Shown: positions 32,733 through 39,796 of the stretch, piece after piece
Numbering within the stretch: position 1 is the first letter of the stretch
Layout of the letters: every line of letters starts with the position of its first letter
Assembly (NCBI RefSeq): GCF_029218125.1
Contig: NZ_JARFXX010000004.1
Coordinates: forward strand, 1 to 64,000
From: Oscillibacter faecalis_A
Lineage (GTDB): Bacteria > Bacillota > Clostridia > Oscillospirales > Oscillospiraceae
Reading direction: 5' to 3'
Length of the DNA stretch: 64,000 bases
Translations under genes and position numbers: made by a program
The notes under the pieces: generated by a model
What the model saw: the letters and a program-made list of their open reading frames with translations, nothing else
What the model was told of the DNA's origin: nothing
Database searches by the model: none

Positions 32733-33037
32733 GATGCACCTTCTTTCAAAGGAAAAGCATCCAGTGACCGCTCTAATCCGCGTCTTGCTGCCGCAAGTCC
32801 ATTTTCCATGTTTTGAAGCTGCTGAATCGTGGAGTAGACTTCACCGGCAGTCGCCGCGTAGAAGTATCCGCATCGATCGCTCCCAATAGGAACACCCTTG
32901 CGTCTCATACGATTTACCAGTTTTCGAAGATCTGTTCCGCTAATCCCTATAGCCGCTTCCAGCGCAGCGCTGCTCGCACTGTACCTTCGCCCGGTACATG
33001 CTCCTTTCAGATAACTCAATAATTTTTCTTCTCGCAT
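32729..33037 (-). CDS. Helix-turn-helix ICE protein
   Basis: A 102-residue protein starting at 33037 (MREEKLLSYLKGACTG), with AAAGGAG 5 bases upstream; the open frame to 33079 has no site of its own. Residues 18-60 form a winged HTH (ASSAALEAAIGISGTDLRKL, VNRMRRKGVPIGSD). A C-terminal helix region follows. It is the first gene of the minus-strand accessory operon, downstream of the terminator at 33085-33126 and facing the XRE control gene. It may regulate the operon. Confidence 0.7.
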   Translation of the reverse strand: MREEKLLSYLKGACTGRRYSASSAALEAAIGISGTDLRKLVNRMRRKGVPIGSDRCGYFYAATAGEVYSTIQQLQNMENGLAAARRGLERSLDAFPLKEGAS

Positions 33038-33084
33038 TTTTGCTCCTTTCCGGAGTTGTACTCCCGGAGGAAGGGACAATGCGC

Positions 33085-33126
33085 AAAAAAGAAGGGGCCG
33101 CTTTCCCCCTCCGGGAATACGGCCCC
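33085..33126 (-). terminator. Leader terminator before the accessory operon
   Basis: On the minus strand a hairpin with GGGGCCG/CGGCCCC outer arms (33126-33120 and 33100-33094) and an inner TTCCC/GGGAA pair is followed by TTCTTTTTT. It lies between the control region and the first accessory gene (start 33037), so it should act as an attenuator of the operon. Confidence 0.75.
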
Positions 33127-33152
33127 TGAGTGTGATTGTTTTTCTGAATGTT

Positions 33153-33169
33153 CCGTTCTTGCGGAACGG
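33153..33169. promoter_or_regulatory. CCGTTC/GAACGG half-site pair
   Basis: CCGTTC (33153-33158) and GAACGG (33164-33169) are the same hexamers as in the operators at 33222 and 33671, but in everted order. The site lies in the minus-strand leader region opposite the XRE gene and could bind the same regulator. Confidence 0.4.
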
Positions 33170-33189
33170 TAATCGCCCCGTGTGCTCCT

Positions 33190-33217
33190 GTGAAACAAAC
33201 GCTATCTCCCATATAAT
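33190..33217 (+). promoter_or_regulatory. Promoter of the XRE regulator gene
   Basis: A perfect -10 box TATAAT at 33212-33217 and a weak GTGAAA -35 at 33190-33195 with a 16-base spacer. The start codon is at 33252. The operator at 33222-33236 overlaps the expected start of transcription. Confidence 0.65.
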
Positions 33218-33221
33218 TTAA

Positions 33222-33236
33222 GAACGGATACCGTTC
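33222..33236. promoter_or_regulatory. Operator of the XRE regulator, site 1
   Basis: A perfect inverted repeat GAACGG-ATA-CCGTTC directly after the -10 box of the XRE gene, in the right place for autorepression. A near-copy occurs at 33671-33685. Confidence 0.6.
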
Positions 33237-33251
33237 AAAAGGAGATTGCGT

Positions 33252-33575
33252 ATGGATCAGGTCGCATTGGGTAAACGGATCAAGGCCGCTCGCGAGCGAG
33301 TCGGCATGACGCAGGAAGATCTTGCTGCCGCTGTGGATTATAGCGTGGATCATGTGAGCGTTGTAGAGCGGGGCGTGAAGCCGCCAAAGCTGGAAAAGCT
33401 GGTTGCCATTGCCAACGTGCTCAATGTTGGGACAGACGAGCTTCTTCAGGACAGTTTGAACGCGGCGACGATGCTCCGAGCCACGGAACTCTCCGAGCGT
33501 TTGAAGACGCTCTCCCCGGACGGGCAGCGTAAGGTGATGAATGTGCTGGACGCATTGATCACTGAATTCCAGTAA
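33252..33575 (+). CDS. XRE-family transcriptional regulator
   Basis: A 107-residue regulator. Start ATG 33252, with AAGGAG 7 bases upstream. Residues 5-62 are a classic Cro/CI-type HTH (LGKRIKAARERVGMTQEDLAAAVDYSVDHVSVVERG, followed by KLEKLVAIANVLNV). The C-terminal helix (KTLSPDGQRKVMNVLDALI) may dimerise. It is transcribed opposite to the accessory operon, with two operator-like palindromes flanking it, so it is a candidate master repressor of ICE transfer or of the accessory genes. Confidence 0.88.
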   Translation: MDQVALGKRIKAARERVGMTQEDLAAAVDYSVDHVSVVERGVKPPKLEKLVAIANVLNVGTDELLQDSLNAATMLRATELSERLKTLSPDGQRKVMNVLDALITEFQ

Positions 33576-33670
33576 CAGTATGACAGAGGTTTGCTTTTTG
33601 CAGACCTCTGTTTTTTTCGACTGCGTTCGACATGTTTCCCGTAGACTCCTGTGGTATTGTAGTTCCACGA

Positions 33671-33685
33671 GAACGATAACCGTTC
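33671..33685. promoter_or_regulatory. Operator-like repeat, site 2
   Basis: GAACGATAACCGTTC matches the operator at 33222-33236 in 13 of 15 positions. It lies after a TATTGT -10-like box (33655-33660) and 22 bases before the start of the Spo0A-C-like gene, so that gene is probably under the same repressor. Confidence 0.55.
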
Positions 33686-33707
33686 TAAAAAGGAAAGAGT
33701 GAACGAT

Positions 33708-33941
33708 ATGAAACAAATGAATATTCGTGCCGAAGCAGCTCTGCTGGAAGTAGCCCGCAGACACCATACCACCGTGGAAGAGGTGCGCAGGGAGATCCGT
33801 CTGGCTATGGCGATGGCAATGTGTAACCCTGCCCCTGCCGCGCGGAAAATCTGGGGTGAGATCCCCTGTGATGGAAACGTCCTCACGCCGGAGGATCTCA
33901 TCACCTATGCCGCGATGCGATGCCGGGAAGGGGAGTTCTGA
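33708..33941 (+). CDS. Spo0A C-terminal-like HTH protein
   Basis: A 77-residue protein from ATG 33708 with an AGGAAAGAG site upstream. The sequence AALLEVARRHHTTVEEVRREIRLAMAMAMCNP resembles the Spo0A C-terminal DNA-binding domain that is regularly annotated in small ICE proteins. The rest (EIPCDGNVLTPEDLITYAAMRC) fits the same pattern. It follows the XRE gene on the plus strand and may share its control. It has no receiver domain, so it is not a sporulation regulator in the usual sense. Confidence 0.7.
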   Translation: MKQMNIRAEAALLEVARRHHTTVEEVRREIRLAMAMAMCNPAPAARKIWGEIPCDGNVLTPEDLITYAAMRCREGEF

Positions 33942-33975
33942 AAGTTTCTTGCCCGTTTTACGGGTCAAGGCGGTG

Positions 33976-35178
33976 TTATTTCATTTTCATCTCCATTTTC
34001 TGTGTTTCCTGCATTGGTGACAGCATGGGCTGATAGTCCGCACGGTGCAGCAGACCGTAGGGCGAGAGCACGGCGTTGTCCTCTCTGATGAGGTCGCAGC
34101 CGTAGGCGTAGAGGTTCACATGGGAGAGCAGCAGCTCCGCCGAATGGTCATCCGTCATGAAGCGTAGGTGGTCAATGGCTGTTTCCTGCGGGGAACTCAA
34201 GTCCGGCGTGAGGACGTAGTCCGCCAGATGCTCCGTCAAGAACAGGGCGGTTTCGATGTCCCGTACCTCGAACTGCTCCAACAGAGCCTTCAGTTTTGGC
34301 ACCTCGGATCTCGGAATGTCCCGCGCGGCCTTGGTGAAGGCGTTAAATTCCTCCAGCTCCATGGGCAGGTCGGTGAAGTCCGCCGCATAGGGGATGATCC
34401 CGTCATAATCAATGACCGTGACGCCCTCCCAGCCCTCCACGCCGAGCTGTTCCTGCGCGTCCAGCAGCTCCGCCTCTGCTGCGGGAAGATCCAGTGTCAC
34501 CGTGCGCGCATCGCCAATGTCGGGATGCAATCCAAGCGTGAGCCGAAAGAGGTATCCCGGCTTTCCCGGCAGCGCCTTTTGGACAGGCGGCGCAGTTGTC
34601 AGTTCGTCATCCCGCAGCACATACAGACTGTTCACAAAAACGCCGTTTTCACTGCACCGCATCATTCTTCCAATGCCGGCGAAGTCCAGCATCTCGAATA
34701 CCTCGTTGGATACGCCGTCCAGTTCGGGGATAAATTCATTTTCCGCGTAGAAGCGGCCAAGCTGGGCGTCATCCGCGGCATCCACCACATGATAGCAGTC
34801 TGTTTTTGCGCTGACCGCCAGATTCCGCAGATCCTGCAGCGTGATGACGCCGCCGTTGGCGTTTACTTTTCTCTGCACCTCTATGGAAAACAATCCCTCA
34901 AAGGCAACCTCCTGCACCTCATCCAGTACCGACAGCAGCGCGGCAAGGTCGTTCAGTTCGTTGAGGCTGATGTCCAACCCGTCCAAATGGGGCGAGAGAT
35001 ACTCAAAGGCATCGTAGTCTTCGATCTCCATGTATAACTGCTCACCCTCGTTCAGCCGTACCTTGTCCAGCGCATCCACCACCTCCCACGGGGAGGCGGG
35101 CAAGTCCAGCTTGGCATAGGATTCGTTGTTGGGTACGCTTTCTTTCGCAAGATATACATGAAATATTTTCTTATCCAC
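33976..35178 (-). CDS. ArdA-like antirestriction protein 1
   Basis: A 400-residue acidic protein starting at GTG 35178; its GGGAGG site is encoded in the last codons of the previous gene. The N-terminal part (LYMEIEDYDAFEYLSPHL, then DISLNELNDLAALLSVLDEV) fits the acidic, DNA-mimic ArdA family, which blocks type I restriction enzymes during entry into a recipient. The central part has a repeated, similar pattern (EELEEFNAFTKAARDI). The tail QKMEMKMK belongs to the MxMK group. A paralogue lies at 37644-38831. Being the last gene before the convergent XRE pair, it ends this transcription unit. Confidence 0.7.
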   Translation of the reverse strand: MDKKIFHVYLAKESVPNNESYAKLDLPASPWEVVDALDKVRLNEGEQLYMEIEDYDAFEYLSPHLDGLDISLNELNDLAALLSVLDEVQEVAFEGLFSIEVQRKVNANGGVITLQDLRNLAVSAKTDCYHVVDAADDAQLGRFYAENEFIPELDGVSNEVFEMLDFAGIGRMMRCSENGVFVNSLYVLRDDELTTAPPVQKALPGKPGYLFRLTLGLHPDIGDARTVTLDLPAAEAELLDAQEQLGVEGWEGVTVIDYDGIIPYAADFTDLPMELEEFNAFTKAARDIPRSEVPKLKALLEQFEVRDIETALFLTEHLADYVLTPDLSSPQETAIDHLRFMTDDHSAELLLSHVNLYAYGCDLIREDNAVLSPYGLLHRADYQPMLSPMQETQKMEMKMK

Positions 35179-36151
35179 GGCCGAGACCTCCCATTTTCAT
35201 CCCGCCCTGCTCATAGGCCTTCGGGTCCGCACCGGGGATGTTCCAGCCGAACATGGAGCCCGTTTTCATGGCTTTCTCCTGTGCGGGGGTAACGCCAAGC
35301 CGCTCGTTGTTATAGTCCGCCAGTTCACGATTATGCGTGGGATCGTTGGTGTTCCAATCACTGTGGTAGTAGCCGCTCTCACCGCGCTTGATGCAGATGA
35401 GCTCGCCGGTGCCGGGGAGCGTGGAGAAGCACAACTCCGGCAGACCCTCCGCCAGCTTGGGGGAGAAAAGCTCCTGCTCCGTTTGGATGCTCCACTCGTC
35501 CGAATTCCAAAAGTGGACATACAATTCACCGCCGTCATCCACGGAAATCTCCCGCTGCTCAAACCCCTCGCACCAGCCATCAGAAGCCTGTCCGGTGATA
35601 AACTCTTTCAAAGTATCCATTTCGGTATCCGACAATTTTCCGGCGACGCGGCATTCCGCCACGCCCCAGAGCTGCCGGTCACGTTCCTCTACGATGAAGA
35701 CGGCGGAGCGCACCTTGCGGTCAACGCTGTCGGCTTCATCATACCAATGCATGATGCCGCGCTCCGCCTCCTCCGACATCCGGTTTTTCACCAGCGCCGC
35801 CGTGATCTGATCCTGATAGCCCCGCAGCTCACTGCCCTCCAGAAGTGTGCTGCTGTCATCAAATTCGCCGTACTCGTTTCGCTCGTAGAGATCGGCGGTC
35901 AAGGGCATATACAGCTTGAGGCTGGTCAGCTTGGGCGGCAGCACGGTGAAGCTGTCCTCGCCGGGGATGAGAGGCAGCGTGCGGCCATTGTTCCACTTCA
36001 TAAAAATTTGCCCCTCATCGTCCACAAAGTCCACTTCGCCCTCGGTGCCGGGAAGAATGGGCGCGTAGGAGTCTTCCATCGAATTAAGCCGGATGCGGGT
36101 GCCGGGGGGATACTGCTCCTTGATAAAATTCACCATTTTTCTGTCCATCAT
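35171..36151 (-). CDS. DUF4314-type ICE accessory protein
   Basis: A 326-residue protein whose N-terminal about 70 residues match DUF4314 (EQYPPGTRIRLNSMED, YAPILPGTEGEVDFVDDEGQIFM, WNNGRTLPLIPGEDSF), an SH3-like beta barrel. The middle has a helical and beta part with WGVAECRVAG. The C-terminal tail is GGMKMGGLGRG, whose codons also contain the GGGAGG ribosome site of the next gene. It overlaps the next gene by 8 bases and the previous one by 4. Role unknown; such proteins are often found together with ArdA-like ones. Confidence 0.75.
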   Translation of the reverse strand: MMDRKMVNFIKEQYPPGTRIRLNSMEDSYAPILPGTEGEVDFVDDEGQIFMKWNNGRTLPLIPGEDSFTVLPPKLTSLKLYMPLTADLYERNEYGEFDDSSTLLEGSELRGYQDQITAALVKNRMSEEAERGIMHWYDEADSVDRKVRSAVFIVEERDRQLWGVAECRVAGKLSDTEMDTLKEFITGQASDGWCEGFEQREISVDDGGELYVHFWNSDEWSIQTEQELFSPKLAEGLPELCFSTLPGTGELICIKRGESGYYHSDWNTNDPTHNRELADYNNERLGVTPAQEKAMKTGSMFGWNIPGADPKAYEQGGMKMGGLGRG

Positions 36152-36852
36152 TTTATTCCTCCCATTGTCATGCCCTGATCGGGCATTTTTTGATATTCCT
36201 CCAACTGACGGGGATTTTCCTCGCCATAGAAGTCAAAGATCATGTCATCCACCTGCTTGCGGACGGTGGGATCGTCGGTCAGCATCTCGTAACGGAAGCC
36301 TGTGGTGGGGTGATACGGCAATTCCTCCCGCACACACTTGAGAAAGGCTTTGGCATCGGTAAACTCCTGCGCGTCGCCATTGGCGTAGGACACACGGCCG
36401 ACCAGCGGCTTGTCCCGCGCCATGTTCTGCCGCTGCACATCGAGATCAAAGCAGGTCAGATAACCGTTATAATCTCCGGGGGACGGATTGCAGCGCAGGC
36501 AGTACCGGTAGTGCTCCGTTTCCACGATGTAGCCGTAGTTCTGTGCATAGCCACCGTTGATTTTCCCGCCGTGGTTATAGCAGAAACGCTCCATCGCGAA
36601 GCGGCTTTTCAGCACATCTTCACGAAGCTTACCAACGATCTGCTGCAACTCCGCTTTGAACGCGGGGCTGTTCAGTTCCTCCGGGCCACGGGGCCACCAG
36701 GTATGCCAGAACTCGTTTCCGCTGCGCCCGAAGTCCATGCGGACACAGCCGACAGCGCCAAGGCGCTTATTTTCTTCGGGGTGCTGGGCATAAAATAAGC
36801 CCGCCTCCTCCGGGCGGGCAGGTCGGATATGAAATTGCGTTGAATCTTTCAA
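36148..36852 (-). CDS. ICE accessory protein, polyvalent-domain-like
   Basis: A 234-residue protein with TTG start 36852 (AAAGGAG 9 bases upstream). The N-terminus carries RPARPEEAGLFYAQHPEENKR-like sequence and VGCVRMDFGRSGNEFWHTWW. A middle block ETEHYRYCLRCNPSPGDYNGY follows. These fit LPD-type (large polyvalent protein associated) domains of conjugative elements, as far as I recall. The tail GMTMGGIK contains GGGAGG for the next gene, whose ATG overlaps by 4 bases. The early codons also form a GCCCGCC/GGCGGGC hairpin followed by TTATTTT, which could act as an attenuator. Confidence 0.6.
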   Translation of the reverse strand: MKDSTQFHIRPARPEEAGLFYAQHPEENKRLGAVGCVRMDFGRSGNEFWHTWWPRGPEELNSPAFKAELQQIVGKLREDVLKSRFAMERFCYNHGGKINGGYAQNYGYIVETEHYRYCLRCNPSPGDYNGYLTCFDLDVQRQNMARDKPLVGRVSYANGDAQEFTDAKAFLKCVREELPYHPTTGFRYEMLTDDPTVRKQVDDMIFDFYGEENPRQLEEYQKMPDQGMTMGGIK

Positions 36853-36947
36853 GGTTAAGATCTCCTTTCGGTGTAGAATTTGGCTTTACACATTACTGGG
36901 GATACGCTATGATGAGGTAAAGAAATCGGAATTTGCAGGTGTGATTG

Positions 36948-37391
36948 ATGAGAATTGTAGAAGTTACAGAAAACAAAAAACAATATCTTGATTTGCTCCT
37001 ATTGGCGGATGAGCAGGAAGATATGGTTGACCGTTATCTCTATAAAAGTAAAATGTATGTTCTCGATGATGACGGAGTGAAATGCGAGTGTGTCGTAACG
37101 GATGAAGGGACTGGAATACTTGAAATTAAGAATATTGCTACAGTTCCCCCATTTCAGCGAAAAGGCTATGCCAAAGCACTGATTGAATTTCTTGTTGAAA
37201 AATACCGTGGACAATTTTCGATACTGCAAGTGGGAACCGGCGACAGCCCATTGACGATACCCTTTTATGAAAAATGTGGCTTTGTACGCTCGTATATCGT
37301 GCCAAATTTCTTTACGGATCATTATGATCACCCGATATATGAGTGTGGTGTACACCTTGTAGATATGGTGTATTTGCAAAGGCCTCTATAA
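36948..37391 (+). CDS. GNAT-family N-acetyltransferase
   Basis: A 147-residue acetyltransferase on the strand opposite to the ICE operon. GNAT hallmarks are GILEIKNIATVPPFQRKGYAKALIEFLV (the Q/R-x-x-G-x-G/A acetyl-CoA loop is QRKGYA), then VGTGDSPLTIPFYEKCGF. Start ATG 36948 with a weak AGGTG site. The DNA is AT-rich, unlike its neighbours, and the gene ends in its own terminator at 37418-37451, so it looks like inserted cargo. The substrate is unknown. Confidence 0.85.
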   Translation: MRIVEVTENKKQYLDLLLLADEQEDMVDRYLYKSKMYVLDDDGVKCECVVTDEGTGILEIKNIATVPPFQRKGYAKALIEFLVEKYRGQFSILQVGTGDSPLTIPFYEKCGFVRSYIVPNFFTDHYDHPIYECGVHLVDMVYLQRPL

Positions 37392-37417
37392 AACCAATCC
37401 CGATTTATCTGCTTAGC

Positions 37418-37451
37418 AAGCGGCTTGTTCCAAATGGATCGAGCCGCTTTT
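37418..37451 (+). terminator. Terminator after the GNAT gene
   Basis: AAGCGGCT (37418-37425) and AGCCGCTT (37442-37449) with TTT after the second arm, 27 bases after the acetyltransferase stop. The same arms could also end minus-strand transcripts. Confidence 0.65.
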
Positions 37452-37453
37452 GC

Positions 37454-37609
37454 TTACATCATCCTCTGTTCCTGCTGCTGCACCGGGAACGGCGGGTCAA
37501 AGCGGCGCAGCAGGCCGAACTCTGTTTTTGTCACGCAGTCGTTTTCCATGCAGTCCTGATCGTATTTCTCGAAATCCATGCAGCCACGGCACAGGGGCCT
37601 GCCTCGCAT
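37454..37609 (-). CDS. Short Cys-rich reading frame, uncertain
   Basis: From ATG 37609 a 51-residue frame contains CRGCMDFEKYDQDCMENDC and ends in VQQQEQRMM. It overlaps another small frame (37531-37647) that has better start evidence. An alternative is that only the last 26 codons are used, from GTG 37534, which overlaps the TGA of that frame (GTGA). One of the two overlapping frames should be wrong, or both are coupled. Confidence 0.35.
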   Translation of the reverse strand: MRGRPLCRGCMDFEKYDQDCMENDCVTKTEFGLLRRFDPPFPVQQQEQRMM

Positions 37610-37647
37610 CCTGCCTGCTTACACTTCAGTTCTGCTCGAATGATCAT
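37531..37647 (-). CDS. Small Cys-containing ICE protein
   Basis: A 38-residue ORF (MIIRAELKCKQAGCEAGP...). Its ATG overlaps the TGA of the ArdA-like gene (ATGA), and the GGGAGG site is coded by the MGG of that gene's tail, as for the neighbouring gene junctions. This supports translation. The Cys pattern (C-x4-C-x4-C) could bind metal. Function unknown. Confidence 0.45.
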   Translation of the reverse strand: MIIRAELKCKQAGCEAGPCAVAAWISRNTIRTAWKTTA

Positions 37648-38831
37648 CGTGAAAGCCCTCCCATCTCCATGCGGCTGCTCTGGCTGCCGTTCATCACTTC
37701 CTCCATGCGAAAAAAGCCTTTGTAGGCAACATAGCCCCGATCGGTGAACATCCCGTCCTCCGCGTTCATGCGCTCCGTGCCATACTTTTCATAGTCATAA
37801 AAAGCGTCAAGATTTTCGTCATACTCGAAGTGGCCGGACTGCCGGATCATGTACTTGCCGTACTCCTCCGGCGTATGTGTGCCGGGGGCGAAGTCAAACA
37901 GGTCGAGGCTTTCCGCAAGGTTTTTGATCTGTGCCGCGGACTTTGGCTCTGCCAGCATGACCACGGCACCCAGCTTTTCCATGTCCGCATTTGACAACCC
38001 ATCCGTCGTCTCTGCCAGTCCGTTAAGATCATAGAGAGTTTCGTACTCCATATCCAGAAGGACATCCACCTCATTGGGAAGCTGGCTGTCCTCCAGCCGC
38101 AGGCGGGCATTGGTGGGATCTGTGATGCCCCCGCGAAGGAGGGTGCGATCGAGTTCCTCCCGCTCCATGGGGAGAAACAGCCATGTGATGTGTTCTGTGT
38201 CCTCCGGCTTGCTCTTGGATGTCACCGCAACGGTGATGACATTCGGCTCATAGTAATAGCAGGGAAAGAACCGACCGTCGTAGACCGGCTCTAACTTCAT
38301 GCCGTTGTCGTAGACTACGCCGTAGGGGGTGATCGTGCCGCCGCCGTTTTCGATGAGCCGCCGCGCGGTTTCCTCGCCATCCAGTTTGTTCAGCTCATCC
38401 ACACTTGCGCTGCCGCCGTGCAGGTTCATGTAGTGGTCACGGCCAACAGCGGCGAGGTCGGAAAAGTCGGTAATGACTGTGGCTTGCTGGCTGCAGAAGG
38501 TCAGGTTGATGAGATCCTTTAACTCAAACAGCTCCAGCTTGTGGGCCATTGCCTGAAACTGTGCGGCCTCGCCGGTGTCGAAGCTGTCCAGCCGCTTGGC
38601 GAGGTAGTTCAGCTCCTCCACATTGACCGTGAGCATTTCCACTCGCTTGAGTACATCGTAGAAGCTGTCGATCTTCTCTACCTTGCAGTCCGTCTTGAGC
38701 GCGTCGCCGATCTCCAACGCCTCCAACAGCTCTATGCAATGCGCGTACTGGTCGTGGGGGATGGGGAACGGGATGGTCGCCACGCCGTATTCCGGGTGAC
38801 TGGGATTACTCAAAATTGCTTGAAACATCAT
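37644..38831 (-). CDS. ArdA-like antirestriction protein 2
   Basis: A 395-residue acidic protein. ATG 38831 (or 38828) has GGAGG 6 bases upstream. The N-terminus (FQAILSNPSHPEYGVATIPFP), the middle ELNYLAKRLDSFDTGEAAQFQAM and the later acidic repeats follow the ArdA-type plan and parallel those of the protein at 33976-35178. Both contain a TPYGVVYDN/SPYGLLH-like element. It overlaps the Cys-rich gene by 26 bases. The tail is RMEMGGLSR. It probably inhibits type I restriction in the new host. Confidence 0.7.
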   Translation of the reverse strand: MMFQAILSNPSHPEYGVATIPFPIPHDQYAHCIELLEALEIGDALKTDCKVEKIDSFYDVLKRVEMLTVNVEELNYLAKRLDSFDTGEAAQFQAMAHKLELFELKDLINLTFCSQQATVITDFSDLAAVGRDHYMNLHGGSASVDELNKLDGEETARRLIENGGGTITPYGVVYDNGMKLEPVYDGRFFPCYYYEPNVITVAVTSKSKPEDTEHITWLFLPMEREELDRTLLRGGITDPTNARLRLEDSQLPNEVDVLLDMEYETLYDLNGLAETTDGLSNADMEKLGAVVMLAEPKSAAQIKNLAESLDLFDFAPGTHTPEEYGKYMIRQSGHFEYDENLDAFYDYEKYGTERMNAEDGMFTDRGYVAYKGFFRMEEVMNGSQSSRMEMGGLSR

Positions 38832-39039
38832 TTTTTTCCTCCAATCCGTTGATTTTGTTCATCCGTGTCCGCAAGCAGGTTCCATCCGCGCCCCAGCAGA
38901 GAAAGCCGTGGCGGGGGTAGGGACAGCCGTCACATTCCGGGGAGCGGCTGCAAACAGGCTCCGGCAGCGGCTCCTGCTGAAAGCCGGGGAAGTGCGGAAG
39001 GATGAGCTTGAATTGAATCGTGCCGTAAATTTCCATCAT
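38806..39039 (-). CDS. Small Cys-rich ICE protein
   Basis: A 77-residue protein starting at 39039 with GAGGAGG 5 bases upstream, directly downstream of a terminator. After a short beta-rich N-terminus (YGTIQFKLILPHFPGF) it has PVCSRSPECDGCPYPRHGFLCWGADGTC, a cluster of six Cys that could bind zinc or an iron-sulphur centre. The end overlaps the ArdA-like gene by 26 bases. I recognise the type from related elements but know of no function. Confidence 0.6.
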   Translation of the reverse strand: MMEIYGTIQFKLILPHFPGFQQEPLPEPVCSRSPECDGCPYPRHGFLCWGADGTCLRTRMNKINGLEEKNDVSSNFE

Positions 39040-39054
39040 CTTTTCCTCCTCGTT

Positions 39055-39087
39055 AAAATAAAAAGGCCGAGCAGAAATGCTCGGCCT
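39055..39087 (-). terminator. Intrinsic terminator between accessory genes
   Basis: Perfect 9-bp arms GGCCGAGCA (39065-39073) and TGCTCGGCC (39078-39086), followed on the minus strand by TTTTTATTTT. It lies just upstream of the GAGGAGG site of the Cys-rich gene. Confidence 0.85.
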
Positions 39088-39097
39088 GCGTGGATAT

Positions 39098-39775
39098 TTA
39101 TTTCATTGTCATGGTGCCCCGCTCCGGCGCGTCCCGCTGCCGCAGAGCGGCTTCCGGCAGTGATTTGCCGACCTGCTCCATCAGCTCCGCCAGATCCCGA
39201 TCCCGTCCGCACGAAAGGGTTTCGTCCTGTTCGCGGACAAAAGCCAGTGCGCGGTAGATCTCTGCAAGCTGCTCCGGTTCAAAAAGGGCGTCTTTTGGAA
39301 CAAGCCCGCCGCGGACGGTGAAGTCTCGCTTGGCGGCATCGTAGTCATCCTGAAAATAATGTCCGTGATGGACGCCTTTGCGGTCGAAGTCCCACTCCCA
39401 AGTCACGAATTGGACGCCCCGCTCGGTGGGGTGGGCCGCCAGCACTGCGTCACCGAAGTCAGCAAGGACGCGGTAGTCACCAGTGAGACCGCTGGCTTTG
39501 AGCCGCGGCGCGGTTTCCAGAATCGCCATGTACTCCGAAGTCGTTTTGGCGGTGTCGATGACGCTTTGCAGCGCATCCTGCGCCCGGACGCTGTCCACAC
39601 ACTCCTGCCGGTACAACACGCTGCCCTTGCCGGAGATACGGCAGAGACGCCCTTTTTCCCAGCAGACGGGCAGGTGGTGATCCTCAATCGGCTCCACCGT
39701 GAAACCGTTCTGTCGCAGCCGGGTGGCGGTTTCTTCAAGGTAACGGAGCTGCATGGTTTCGTTCTGATCGTTCAT
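39098..39775 (-). CDS. First accessory gene of the ICE, hypothetical with MxMK tail
   Basis: A 225-residue protein starting at 39775 (MNDQNETMQLRYLEETA), with GGAGG 8 bases upstream; the open frame to 39898 runs through the terminator and lacks a site. It has a helical N-terminus (EETATRLRQNGFTVE), a beta-rich middle with HTERGVQFVTWEWDFDRKG-like sequence (VQFVTWEWDFDRKGVHHG), and an acidic helical C-terminus ending RGTMTMK. It resembles YodL/LPD-type accessory proteins in style, but no domain is certain. It is the outermost gene of the element on this side. Confidence 0.6.
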   Translation of the reverse strand: MNDQNETMQLRYLEETATRLRQNGFTVEPIEDHHLPVCWEKGRLCRISGKGSVLYRQECVDSVRAQDALQSVIDTAKTTSEYMAILETAPRLKASGLTGDYRVLADFGDAVLAAHPTERGVQFVTWEWDFDRKGVHHGHYFQDDYDAAKRDFTVRGGLVPKDALFEPEQLAEIYRALAFVREQDETLSCGRDRDLAELMEQVGKSLPEAALRQRDAPERGTMTMK

Positions 39776-39796
39776 TGTGAAGTCCTCCTCGTAAGC

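Noticed and set aside
32940..33968. Open frame of 342 codons on the minus strand
   Set aside because: It crosses the XRE gene, the Spo0A-C-like gene and the promoters; its sequence is their reverse complement and shows no domain.
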